Origin: an uncultured Bryobacterales bacterium | GTDB taxonomy: Bacteria > Acidobacteriota > Terriglobia > Bryobacterales > UBA6623 | Direction of reading: 5' to 3' | Length of the DNA: 64,000 nt | NCBI GenBank assembly: GCA_951813605.1 | Contig: OX638379.1 | Coordinates: forward strand, 940,471 to 1,004,470 | Part shown: piece by piece, positions 10,581 through 19,240 of the stretch | Position numbering within the stretch: the stretch's first letter is position 1 | Layout: each line of letters begins with the position of its first letter | The notes under the pieces: model-generated | The model's input: only the letters and a program-made list of their open reading frames with translations | Database searches by the model: none | Told to the model about the DNA's origin: nothing | Translations under genes and position numbers: made by a program

Positions 10581-11999
10581 TCACGCGATGAGGTCATGGA
10601 CCACATGGCCGTGGACGTCGGTAAGCGAGACGTCGCGCCCGCCGAAGCGGTAGGTCAGTCTCTCGTGGTCGAGTCCCACTAGGTGTAGGATCGTGGCGTG
10701 CAGGTCATGGACCGTCATCACGTTCTCTACAGCGTGTACGCCGAGTTCGTCAGTGTTGCCGTATACCAGCCCCTTGCGGACTCCGCCCCCGGCCATCCAA
10801 ATGGTGAACCCGGTTTCGTGGTGATCCCGTCCGTCCCCGTTGCCGGTGTCAGGGGTCCGGCCAAACTCCGTCGCCCAGACCACCAGGGTCTCGTCCAACA
10901 TGCCGCGAGCTTTCAGGTCCTTGAGCAGCGCACCGACGGGCTGGTCGGTGATCCGTGCGTTACCCTCGTGCCCCTTCTTTAGTTCGGTGTGCTGGTCCCA
11001 CGTCCCGTTGTTACCCCCGTAGACTTCCGCGCAGGTTATTTCGACGAAGCGAACGCCCGCCTCAACCAGGCGTCGCGCCCTGAGGCACTGGGTTGCGTAC
11101 AGCCTCGCTTCCTTGTCCTTCGCCTCCAAGCCGTAGTTCCTTTTCGTCTCGGCGGTCTCGCGATCCAAGTCGAGGACATCCGGGAGCAGTGACTGCATGC
11201 GGTAAGCGAGTTCGTAATTCCTGACGGCCGACTCGATGGCGTCGTCTCCTCCTTGGGCCTTAGCCAGGAGACGGTCCTGCTCCGAGACCGCCTCTAGCTT
11301 GACGCGCTGGACTGGATCCAGGTCAGCGGGGGCAAGGTTTTCGATCGGAACCCCTTCGGCAGCAATAGAAGTGGCTTGGTGACTCGCCGGAAGGAACCCG
11401 TTCGAGAAGTTCTCCACGCCGCCGGGGGGAACCGCTCCGCCATCCAACAGCACATAGCCGGGCAGGTCTTTGTTCTCTGTGCCGAGTCCGTACGTGACCC
11501 ACGATCCGAGACTCGGGTAGCCTCCTACGTTGCGCCCCGTGTGCATCTTGATGTTGCTCCGCGGGTGCAGGGGGAAGTCCGACTTCATCGACCGCACGAT
11601 CGTCAGGTCGTCGACGCAAGTCGCAACATGCGGGAACAGCTCGCTAACGAACGCGCCGCATTCTCCGTGCTGCCGGAAACTCCACGGACTGCCAAGCCAC
11701 TTGCGATTGGGACCGGCGGTGTAGTTGTCGAGTCTTGCCCGCATTCCGTCGAGTTCCGCGAGCTTTGGCTTCGGATCGAAGGTGTCCATGTGAGAGACGC
11801 CTCCCGCCATGAACAGGAACACGACATTCTTGGCGGAAGGCGCGTGATGCGGCCTTGCTCCTGTAGCGAGCCCGGCGTACGCTGGATCCGCCATCAGCGC
11901 GGACAGCGCGGTCATTCCGAATCCGGTCGAAAGAGAAGCCAAGAGGTCGCGTCTCGAGCAAGCCAGCCGGCGCTCGCGGTCCTTGAGTTTGCGCATCAT
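10581..11999 (-). CDS. DUF1501 family exported protein (second copy)
   Basis: 472 residues, paralogous to the protein at 5357-6793. The N-terminus has a twin-arginine-like signal (CSRRDLLASLS) and an alanine-rich hydrophobic stretch. Blocks seen: FLFMAGGVSHMDTFDPKPKL, VVWATEFGRTP, GRDHHETGFTIWMAGGG and YRFGGRD. The start lies 10 nt after the stop of the upstream cytochrome gene. A GAGGA ribosome binding site precedes two consecutive ATGs (11999 and 11996), the second with the better spacing. Fold and context are as for the first copy: an alkaline-phosphatase-like fold of unknown reaction, obligately paired with a DUF1553 protein. Confidence 0.92.
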   Translation of the reverse strand: MMRKLKDRERRLACSRRDLLASLSTGFGMTALSALMADPAYAGLATGARPHHAPSAKNVVFLFMAGGVSHMDTFDPKPKLAELDGMRARLDNYTAGPNRKWLGSPWSFRQHGECGAFVSELFPHVATCVDDLTIVRSMKSDFPLHPRSNIKMHTGRNVGGYPSLGSWVTYGLGTENKDLPGYVLLDGGAVPPGGVENFSNGFLPASHQATSIAAEGVPIENLAPADLDPVQRVKLEAVSEQDRLLAKAQGGDDAIESAVRNYELAYRMQSLLPDVLDLDRETAETKRNYGLEAKDKEARLYATQCLRARRLVEAGVRFVEITCAEVYGGNNGTWDQHTELKKGHEGNARITDQPVGALLKDLKARGMLDETLVVWATEFGRTPDTGNGDGRDHHETGFTIWMAGGGVRKGLVYGNTDELGVHAVENVMTVHDLHATILHLVGLDHERLTYRFGGRDVSLTDVHGHVVHDLIA

Positions 12000-12009
12000 G
12001 TGTCCTCGC

Positions 12010-15000
12010 TTATCTGATGTAGATGAACTCCTTCAGGTTGAAAATCGAGTGGGCCATGTCCCGCCAGACCGGCAAGCTGCCCATCAGCTCTTCGGTGGGC
12101 TCGCCGTGCAGGTTCGCGAATTGCTCGGCCAGCGACTCCATCCGTGCTAGCTCGCGGTCCGTCGGCGGCCTTCCTAGCGCGGCACGATACATCGTGCGAA
12201 GCCGGGTACGAACCGATTCGCTCGATTCCTCAATCAGCGCCTGCGCCCAGTAACCCGCCTCTCCTACCACAAACTGGTCGTTCATCATGGTCAAGGCTTG
12301 GCGCGGCACGTTTGTGACATCCCTTCGACCGCGGGCAACCGCCGGGGGAGGGAAGTCCAACGCCTCGAGAAAGGCAGCTCCCTCGTGGCGGGTAACCTTC
12401 AGGTAGATGCTGCGGCGCCCTGTCCCGTCGATCGGCCCAGACAAGAGCTTCCTGTAGGATTTCGGCTTTTCCCTGTAGGGGTGAATGCTCGGGCCGTACA
12501 TCGTGCGGTCGAGCTTGCCCGATACCGCGAGAATGGTATCTCTGATCGACTCGGCTTCAAGACGTCGTGCCGGATAGCGATGGTAGAGCAGGTTCCCGGG
12601 GTCGGCCTCCTGCGCTTTCGGCTTAGCCTCGCTGGACTGTCGAAACGTCCGAGACAGCGCGATGCGCCGAATCGTCTTCTTGATCGACCACCCGTCCGCC
12701 AAGAACTGGCTTGCCAGGTAATCCAGGAGTTCGGGATGGGATGGCCGTTCCCCGAAGCGCCCCAAGTTATCAACGGTGGCGACAAGACCCCGCCCGAAGA
12801 GATAGTGCCAGATTCGGTTCACCATGACCCGTGCAGTCAGCGGGTTGCGGGGACTGGCGATCACTTCGGCCACTTCACGACGCCCGCTTCCGCGAGGGGG
12901 AGTGGGCTTGCCAACGTCTTCAAGCAGGGTAAGGAATCCGCGCGGTACGAGCTCACCGTGATCTTTGGGATCCCCGAAACGGAAAATCGGCGTATCGTGC
13001 CCGCCCTCCATGTCGGACATCCCCTGGATTACCCGCGGAAGGCTGAGCTGGCGCTCGATGGCGCGATAACGGTCAACCAGTCCACGCAGCCGAGGCGTTA
13101 CATACTTGGAATTCGCGATCAAATCGTTGTCCAGAAGCCAACGCAGCCAGCGCACATCATCTTCGGAGGCTGTACCTTCGCTCCAAGATCTGACCGCCTG
13201 CTTCGCTGTGGACGCGTAGCGAGCGGCAACCGCCGCTAGGTCGTCAGGGGGCCCCGACTGAAAAAGGCGCTGGACATGGGCGAGTTCTTCCTCGGGCAAC
13301 TCGTCGCAGTCATGGAGCACGGCCTGCGTGATGCCGAAGTAGGAGCGCGGGTCGGCCATCTGCGCGGTCATGGCTTCTGTCATTCGGTCCGGCCGGTCCG
13401 GCAGGCGGGGATTGTCATGTCTCGTCACCAATTCCGCGTAGATCCGATAGTCGTCGTGCTTGTCGCGCAAGGGGATCTTTATCCAAGCGAGCCGTTCTTG
13501 GTCGAGCACCTGATAGCGCTCGCTCAGCATGCAGTTGTCGAGAACCGTGCGCCAAGCCGCCAGCTTGCCTCCGACAACGCGGAGGCTGATGTACTTCTTG
13601 TCCCGCGGCAGGTACGGTGACCGAAACGCTCCATTGAGCTTCTCCGAAAGCAGGTGCGTGAACACGCCCACGGGAAAAATTCCGGACAGGACCTCGTGGC
13701 CCGTTGGCCCTATCGCAAACGCTCCGCTGGGCGAGACGACGTGTTCGAAGGCGCGACCTTCGGCGTGCCAGCCTGAAAGGCTTCCTCCTTTGAAGTCGGC
13801 GATCTCTTGGAAGTTCTCTTCGTTGAACTCCGCGCGCCATCTCTGATGGCGGCTATACCGATCGGCGAGCGCTGTCCAAACCTCGCTTAGCGATGAACGC
13901 GAAACGCTTTCTGCATCGCGGGCGAGATGCATCCACGGGTACAACGGATCTTCTAGCGCTAAGTCACCGCTCGCGACAAGCTCGCCGACGCGTTCAGCTC
14001 GCTCTGGATCCAGCACGGTTTCTTCCGGCGAAATCGGCGGCTGTTCGTTCTGTCCCCGGAGTGACGCGAGCAAATGGCTGTTGAGATCTCCGGCCTCGGC
14101 AAGCCAGACGGCCGCCAACTCAGACTGGATTCCTCTCTTCAGGTCCATTAGCTGCAACTTCAAGTCATTGTTGGCGTTGTGAGTGTCGATCGTTCGTGTT
14201 ACCAGCCTCGCGCTGTCGAGCACCCCATAGAGACCGTAGTAGTCCGCGGTTGGAATCGGATCCAACTTGTGGTCGTGGCACCGGGCACACGAAATCGTCA
14301 ACCCTTGGAAGGCCTTGCCAAGCGTGTCGATTTGGTCGTCCACGACATCGGTACGAACCTCCCGGAACATTGTGCAGTCGTCATGCCCTTGTTCGCCTAG
14401 CCGGAAGAAAAATGTCCCCGCCAGGGATTCGTTCACGGTTCCTTCGGCCCCGAGCCTCGGCTCTGCGAGCAGGTCTCCCGCGATGTGCTCGCGAATCAGC
14501 TGGTCATAGGGCAAGTCGGCATTGAACGCGCGAATCAGATAGTCGCGGTAAAGCCACGCCCCGTTGTTCTCGTAGTTCCAATCGTTGCCCAGCGTTTCGC
14601 CGAAACGCACGATATCCATCCAATGGCGCGCCCAGCGCTCCCCGTAATGGGGGGACTCGAGAAGGCTGTCCAATGCCCGTTCGTAAGCGTCGGGGGCCGG
14701 GTCATTGACGAAGTCCTGGATCGCGCGGGGCGTCGGAGGGAGGCCGGTCAGCACGAAGCTCAACCGCCTCAGCAAGACCGCCCGGTCAGCGGGACGATTC
14801 GGTTTCAAGGACGCCGGCCGCAGACCGGCTGCGACGAATCGGTCGATAGCGTTTTCCGTCCATCCGGCGAGTTTCCCAGGGGGCAGGGAAGGCTCTTCGA
14901 CAGGCTGGAAAGCCCAGTGCTCCCTGCGCATCGACTCGTAGTGTTGCGAGATTTCCGAAGGGACGTCCGTCGGCTGCTCCGGAGTCCACGGCAACCCCCT

Positions 15001-15378
15001 GCGGACCCACTCCACCAGCGACGCCACATTGGTGTCCGACAGCCTGCTGCCGAGCGGCATCTGGATAGACTCGTGGCGCACCGCCTGAATCATCAGGCTC
15101 CCGTCCGGATCACCCGGGGCTGCCGCCGGCCCTCGGGTGCCTCCCTTGAGCACGGCATCCCTCGAGTCGACGCGCAGTCCCGACATCGCGTTCGACATGC
15201 TGTGGCAGGAACCGCACTGGGTTACGAGGATGGGGCGCACCTCGCGCTCGAAGAACTCCAAGTCTGAGGACGGCCACTGAGGCTCGGCCGCGCGCATTGA
15301 ATCGGCCCCGCCCACCGCTAGGCACGATAGGACGAACATCACGAGGAATCGCGCAGGCTTAAAGGTTGAAGGGATCAT
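12010..15378 (-). CDS. PSCyt1-DUF1549-DUF1553 c-type cytochrome protein (second copy)
   Basis: 1122 residues with an N-terminal signal segment (about 8-30). The cytochrome domain has CGSCH at 55-59. DUF1549 (about 155-375) holds [12 protein letters not shown] with heme-type CARCH at 364-368. A beta-rich insert follows (about 490-690), then DUF1553 (about 815-1095) with [20 protein letters not shown]. Gene order and domain order match the neighbouring operon, so the two are a tandem duplication that has diverged. A sulfatase reading the same way ends 125 nt upstream and may belong to the same transcript. The gap between them carries a perfect 6-bp inverted repeat close to this start codon. Confidence 0.93.
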   Translation of the reverse strand: MIPSTFKPARFLVMFVLSCLAVGGADSMRAAEPQWPSSDLEFFEREVRPILVTQCGSCHSMSNAMSGLRVDSRDAVLKGGTRGPAAAPGDPDGSLMIQAVRHESIQMPLGSRLSDTNVASLVEWVRRGLPWTPEQPTDVPSEISQHYESMRREHWAFQPVEEPSLPPGKLAGWTENAIDRFVAAGLRPASLKPNRPADRAVLLRRLSFVLTGLPPTPRAIQDFVNDPAPDAYERALDSLLESPHYGERWARHWMDIVRFGETLGNDWNYENNGAWLYRDYLIRAFNADLPYDQLIREHIAGDLLAEPRLGAEGTVNESLAGTFFFRLGEQGHDDCTMFREVRTDVVDDQIDTLGKAFQGLTISCARCHDHKLDPIPTADYYGLYGVLDSARLVTRTIDTHNANNDLKLQLMDLKRGIQSELAAVWLAEAGDLNSHLLASLRGQNEQPPISPEETVLDPERAERVGELVASGDLALEDPLYPWMHLARDAESVSRSSLSEVWTALADRYSRHQRWRAEFNEENFQEIADFKGGSLSGWHAEGRAFEHVVSPSGAFAIGPTGHEVLSGIFPVGVFTHLLSEKLNGAFRSPYLPRDKKYISLRVVGGKLAAWRTVLDNCMLSERYQVLDQERLAWIKIPLRDKHDDYRIYAELVTRHDNPRLPDRPDRMTEAMTAQMADPRSYFGITQAVLHDCDELPEEELAHVQRLFQSGPPDDLAAVAARYASTAKQAVRSWSEGTASEDDVRWLRWLLDNDLIANSKYVTPRLRGLVDRYRAIERQLSLPRVIQGMSDMEGGHDTPIFRFGDPKDHGELVPRGFLTLLEDVGKPTPPRGSGRREVAEVIASPRNPLTARVMVNRIWHYLFGRGLVATVDNLGRFGERPSHPELLDYLASQFLADGWSIKKTIRRIALSRTFRQSSEAKPKAQEADPGNLLYHRYPARRLEAESIRDTILAVSGKLDRTMYGPSIHPYREKPKSYRKLLSGPIDGTGRRSIYLKVTRHEGAAFLEALDFPPPAVARGRRDVTNVPRQALTMMNDQFVVGEAGYWAQALIEESSESVRTRLRTMYRAALGRPPTDRELARMESLAEQFANLHGEPTEELMGSLPVWRDMAHSIFNLKEFIYIR

Positions 15379-15392
15379 CCAGGAGCCGTCAT

Positions 15393-15412
15393 GTTCCCGC
15401 CTAAGTGGGAAC
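15393..15412. promoter_or_regulatory. Inverted repeat GTTCCC-N8-GGGAAC, candidate operator
   Basis: A perfect 6-bp inverted repeat with an 8-nt spacer lies 15 nt upstream of the cytochrome start at 15378, in the gap behind the sulfatase stop at 15504. Length and symmetry suit a dimeric repressor site; no regulator gene is in the window. Confidence 0.35.
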
Positions 15413-15503
15413 TCGCCTTTACGTTAGCGCAGGGGCAGGGTTTCAACAAGTCTCCGAGGGACCGCGGGACACAACCCAAGCCTCTCTTGTAATGGTGGCG
15501 CCG

Positions 15504-16931
15504 CTACTGCTTTCGATATGGGATCAAGTGCTTTCCATTGCGGGCCGCACTCCATTGCGCTTCAGTATCAAGCGCGACTCCGGGGTCGCCCTGCGACTGC
15601 ATCCAGCGGCCCAGTTCGGCATCCATTTGATCGCGCACGCCAGAGAGTTCGAGATCGCCGATCAAGTTCCTCATCTGGTAGGGATCGTCCGCAACGTTAT
15701 AGAGCTGCTCCGCGGGCCGGCGCATGAAGCGGTTGATCAGCTCGACGGCCCGGCGGTTGATCGACGTGTCCGTCCATGGGCCCGTCGCCGCCAGCCAAGA
15801 TTCCCAGAACCAATTGGACCGGAAACCGCCCATCATGTGCTTTTCGAAGTAGAGCCGTTCCGGCAGCAGATTCCGGATATAGTGCCAGCGATCATTCACG
15901 ATCGCTCGAATCGGAAAAGGCGGGCCTTCCGGCACGTTGTTGTGCATAAGGTAAACATAATCGCGGTGCTTGGACGCCTGCCCCAAGAGGACGGGCAGGA
16001 AGCTCTTGCCATCGAATTGGGTGCCCTGACCAGCCCCCGAAGCGGCGACGAGCGTGGGCAACACGTCCGCGTACTGGACCAGCGCGTCCGTGCGCACGCC
16101 CGCGCCGACCTTGCCCGGCCAGCGGATGACCAACGCTGTATGAACACCGGTGTTCCAGTTAGTCCACTTGTTCCCAGGAAACGCCGACCCTTGCTCCGAG
16201 GTGAGGATGACAATTGTGTCGTCCGCCCGGCCGCTCTCGTGGAGCACATTCAGCAGCTTGCCGACCTCCCAGTCCCATGTAACGATCTCAGCGAGGTACA
16301 TTGCGAACTGCTCCCGCGTCCGCGGGGTGTCAGCGATATTCGCCGGAAGAACGAGCTTTTCAAGGTTGATTCGCTCGGGATGGCCAGCTGTCCAAGGAGC
16401 GTGCGCCTCGTGGAAAGCAGTGACAAGGAGGAACGGCTGGCCCGGTTCGCGGCTCATGAATTCTTCAATCGCGCCCGTGTCGAACTCTGGATCCGGAGTC
16501 ACCTCGCGCGGGTTTGGTACGCCCGGGACGTTTTCGAACCGAAACGATTCCGCCGGGCTCACGTGCTTCTTTCCAGAAAGGCCGACGCGGTAGCCGAGTG
16601 CGCTCAGGTAGTGGACTACGGACCGAGTTCCGTCTCGGGCAGCCGAGTGATTCCAGCTCGATCCGTTCCGAAACGGGTAGAGGCCCGTGTAGAGCTCCGT
16701 GCGGCACGGATTGCACATTGCAATCGACAGATACGCGCGATCGAAGGTCAAGCCCTGGGCGGCGAGCCGGTCGATGTTTGGGGTCTCGATGTTCGGTCCG
16801 CCGTAAAGCGGCAGATCGTTGTACGTGACATCGTCGGCGATGATTAGCAAGAAATTCGGAGGGCGATCCTGCACCGTGGAGGATACCCCGGGAATCAGCG
16901 TTAGGGCGGAAAGGAAGATGATCGCGCGCAT
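15504..16931 (-). CDS. Type-I sulfatase, C-x-P-C-R variant
   Basis: 475 residues with a Sec signal peptide (about 1-20). The sulfatase fold starts at NFLLIIADD (metal-binding Asp pair at about 33-34). The formylglycine motif is CNPCRTELYTG with Cys73 as the residue converted to formylglycine. The catalytic Lys/His block is GKKHVSP, a spelling closer to N-sulfoglucosamine or heparan-type sulfatases than to GKWHLG enzymes, but the substrate is not proven. It hydrolyses sulfate esters or sulfamates in the periplasm or outside. A TAGGAT hexamer ends 8 nt before the ATG. It probably leads a unit with the DUF1553/DUF1501 pair downstream. Confidence 0.93.
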   Translation of the reverse strand: MRAIIFLSALTLIPGVSSTVQDRPPNFLLIIADDVTYNDLPLYGGPNIETPNIDRLAAQGLTFDRAYLSIAMCNPCRTELYTGLYPFRNGSSWNHSAARDGTRSVVHYLSALGYRVGLSGKKHVSPAESFRFENVPGVPNPREVTPDPEFDTGAIEEFMSREPGQPFLLVTAFHEAHAPWTAGHPERINLEKLVLPANIADTPRTREQFAMYLAEIVTWDWEVGKLLNVLHESGRADDTIVILTSEQGSAFPGNKWTNWNTGVHTALVIRWPGKVGAGVRTDALVQYADVLPTLVAASGAGQGTQFDGKSFLPVLLGQASKHRDYVYLMHNNVPEGPPFPIRAIVNDRWHYIRNLLPERLYFEKHMMGGFRSNWFWESWLAATGPWTDTSINRRAVELINRFMRRPAEQLYNVADDPYQMRNLIGDLELSGVRDQMDAELGRWMQSQGDPGVALDTEAQWSAARNGKHLIPYRKQ

Positions 16932-17463
16932 TACCCAAGATCCTACCGAGGCTCTCAGCCCCCGCCCTTCGCGCCACTCGCTGAATGGAGTTGGCCTATT
17001 GCCGGCAAAGTCGTCGGGGCTGCGATCAGATTCACGAGGAACTGCGCTGCGATAACCGATTGCCGCAGCGGTTCAGGTGCTCATGAATGAAGAGATTGCA
17101 CGATGTCGGAGCGGAATCCGCTACCCTGCCGCCATAGGCATCCGCAAGTCACCGATTGCAATATCCGAGCCGCGGCCATCGCCGGGCCTAGATCAATGTG
17201 GGGCAGGCGACCTAAGAGACGGTGTTGAAAACCCCGGCGGTGGCAGGGAAACCGATCAGGTCCGACCAGTCATGGCCACTGACCTCATGGACATGTTTCA
17301 GAAGCGTTTACCCTACTACTGCGTGAAACGTGAATGCCCCTAACCGCTATGCGCCCGCTGTGGCTTACGAGATTTCGTGGGCCAAGGTTCCCTCTCGCGT
17401 GATGCTAACTCTTGCAAAGTTCCATGCGATCGAGCACTCGCTGAACTCGTTGGAGACGATCTT
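16932..17463. other. Intergenic interval between divergent genes, 0.5 kb
   Basis: Separates the minus-strand sulfatase from the plus-strand ceramidase-like gene, so it must hold both promoters. The only signals noted are TAGGAT just before the sulfatase and GGAG at 17452-17455 before the ceramidase-like gene. No coding sequence recognised. Confidence 0.55.
16940..16945 (-). promoter_or_regulatory. -10-like hexamer TAGGAT, leaderless-type start
   Basis: On the minus strand TAGGAT ends 8 nt before the sulfatase ATG at 16931. It matches TATAAT at four of six positions; no clear -35. Confidence 0.3.
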
Positions 17464-18849
17464 GTGAAGCGGTTCGTGCTCCCCCTGCTCCTTGTTGGCG
17501 CTTCGAGCGCAATCGCCCAGGATTCCGAGACCGGAAGGTGGAAGGTTGGATCTGCCCGCGTGCCCATCACCCCAGAACGGCCGGTCGTGCTGCTGGGTTA
17601 TGGAGAGCGCACTCGTCCTTTTGATTCCGTCGCGCAGGAAATCTATGCAAAGGCTCTGGCACTAGAGGATGGGGCGGGTCACCGAGCGGTCATCGTGACC
17701 GCTGATCTCGTGGGATTCCAGGCGGCGGTTGTCACCGACCTGGTGAGTGCGCGAATTGCGAAAGAGACCAGTCTGGGGCGATCGCAGCTGCTGTTCAACG
17801 CGTCGCACAGCCACACCGCGCCGTTGGTGAGTCTCGATCCTTGGCTCGATGCAAATGTGGTGGCTCATGCACCCTTGTCGTCCGACGATAGGAAGGAAAC
17901 GATTGCATACACGCGCGCGCTCCAGGACAAATTGGTTGCGCTCGTGCGCAACGCAGTCGCAGCGTTGCAGCCGGCACACCTCAGCTGGGGACGGGGCGAG
18001 GTTCCGTTCCCGATGAGTCGACGCTTGCCGCGCGACGGCCGTATAACGATGGCGGACAATCCCGCGCGCTCGGTGGACCGATCGGTCCCAGTGTTGTGCG
18101 CGCGCACGCCCGACGGCGAGCGTCTTGCATTGCTATTCGGCACTGCGTGCCACAACGCCACGCTTACGGGCGCGGACAATCTTGTCTCAGGTGACTTCGC
18201 GGGCTTTGCGCAATCGTATCTGGAAGAGCGATTCCCGGGTGCACAAGCCATGTTCATGAGCGGCTGCGGCGCCGACGCCAATCCCTCCCCACGTGGCTCG
18301 ATGGCTCTGGCCCAAAGGCACGGCGCGAGTCTGGGAAGGGAGGTGGCGCGGATCGTGGAGGAACCCCTCACAACCGTTGATGGGATTCTCAGCACCAAGT
18401 ATGAAATGGTTGAGTTGCCTCTGCAGTCGCTGTCGAAGGCTGACATACAAGGGCGAGCGAAGTTGCCCTCAGCCGAGGCCGTGATGGCACGGCATATGCT
18501 GCGTGTGCTGGCAACAGGACAGACCTTGCCACGAAATTATTCCGCGCCCGTGGCCTTGTGGCAATTTGGGGAGGCGTTCTCGCTAGTAGCCTTGCCCGGC
18601 GAACCCGTGGCGGAGTACGTGCATCTCATTGAGGCGGCGCTGCCGAAGCGTCCCCTCTGGATCGCAGGCTACAACAACGACTGCTTCGGATACCTGCCCA
18701 CCGCGCAAGTAGTCAGCGAAGGCGGCCACGAGAACATCGGCGTCACGCTGTGGATCTGGGGCCAGAACCTTCGTCGGAATGTGGGTTTCTTCGCCCCCTC
18801 CGTAGAGCGTGCCATCGTTCGCTCCGTGGTACGGTTGGCCGGCCGATAG
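17464..18849 (+). CDS. Neutral ceramidase-like hydrolase, secreted
   Basis: 461 residues from a GTG at 17464, chosen because GGAG (17452-17455) lies 8 nt upstream and a Sec signal peptide (VLPLLLVGASSAIA) begins directly. Earlier in-frame starts would add a non-signal leader. The protein matches the N-terminal domain of neutral/alkaline non-lysosomal ceramidase (Pfam PF04734): NASHSHTAP with His115 and His117 and TACHNATL with His230 as probable zinc ligands, and MSGCGADANPS (Ser266) where the family places its catalytic serine. It is shorter than full ceramidases and lacks the C-terminal immunoglobulin-like domain. Family known activity is N-acyl-sphingosine amide hydrolysis; the substrate here may differ. 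Confidence 0.85.
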   Translation: MKRFVLPLLLVGASSAIAQDSETGRWKVGSARVPITPERPVVLLGYGERTRPFDSVAQEIYAKALALEDGAGHRAVIVTADLVGFQAAVVTDLVSARIAKETSLGRSQLLFNASHSHTAPLVSLDPWLDANVVAHAPLSSDDRKETIAYTRALQDKLVALVRNAVAALQPAHLSWGRGEVPFPMSRRLPRDGRITMADNPARSVDRSVPVLCARTPDGERLALLFGTACHNATLTGADNLVSGDFAGFAQSYLEERFPGAQAMFMSGCGADANPSPRGSMALAQRHGASLGREVARIVEEPLTTVDGILSTKYEMVELPLQSLSKADIQGRAKLPSAEAVMARHMLRVLATGQTLPRNYSAPVALWQFGEAFSLVALPGEPVAEYVHLIEAALPKRPLWIAGYNNDCFGYLPTAQVVSEGGHENIGVTLWIWGQNLRRNVGFFAPSVERAIVRSVVRLAGR

Positions 18850-19240
18850 GCAGAAGTTTTCCCGGTCCATTCTTGGTCAACGCCGAATCCTTCGACTACG
18901 TCGGGGAGCAACTGTACGGTGCTCTCTGGACAGCCCCATTCTGGATTCGGCGCAATCGCCCCGCCTGTTTTCGTGCGTAGTTTGCATTGATGACACTGTG
19001 CGGGCCGAACGGAGCAGGCGGAAAGAGTTCGGGGCAGTCCATTCGGTGCCCAAGCACCGCGTGATGCAGCTGCCAACACGTTTCCAACGGGCCGCGAGAA
19101 GGCCGGAACTTACCGGAATCGTCGATTTCCCAAAGGGAATCCGAGTGGCAGCCAATATCGACTTCCTGATGACCGGCCCCGGTCTCTCCCCGCTCTTCGG
19201 GTCGAATCAGTCGGTTCCGCTGCTTGGATACGCTGTTGGT
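18850..19240. other. Intergenic interval, about 390 bp
   Basis: Between the ceramidase-like gene and the next sulfatase on the same strand. An in-frame open stretch continues upstream of the sulfatase but encodes no signal or domain, so the sulfatase start is placed at 19241. TACGCT lies 6 nt before that ATG and could be a poor -10. Nothing else recognised. Confidence 0.5.

Noticed and set aside
18809-19240. 144-codon extension upstream of the sulfatase at 19241
   Set aside because: Not protein-like, and the lipoprotein signal begins exactly at the ATG 19241.
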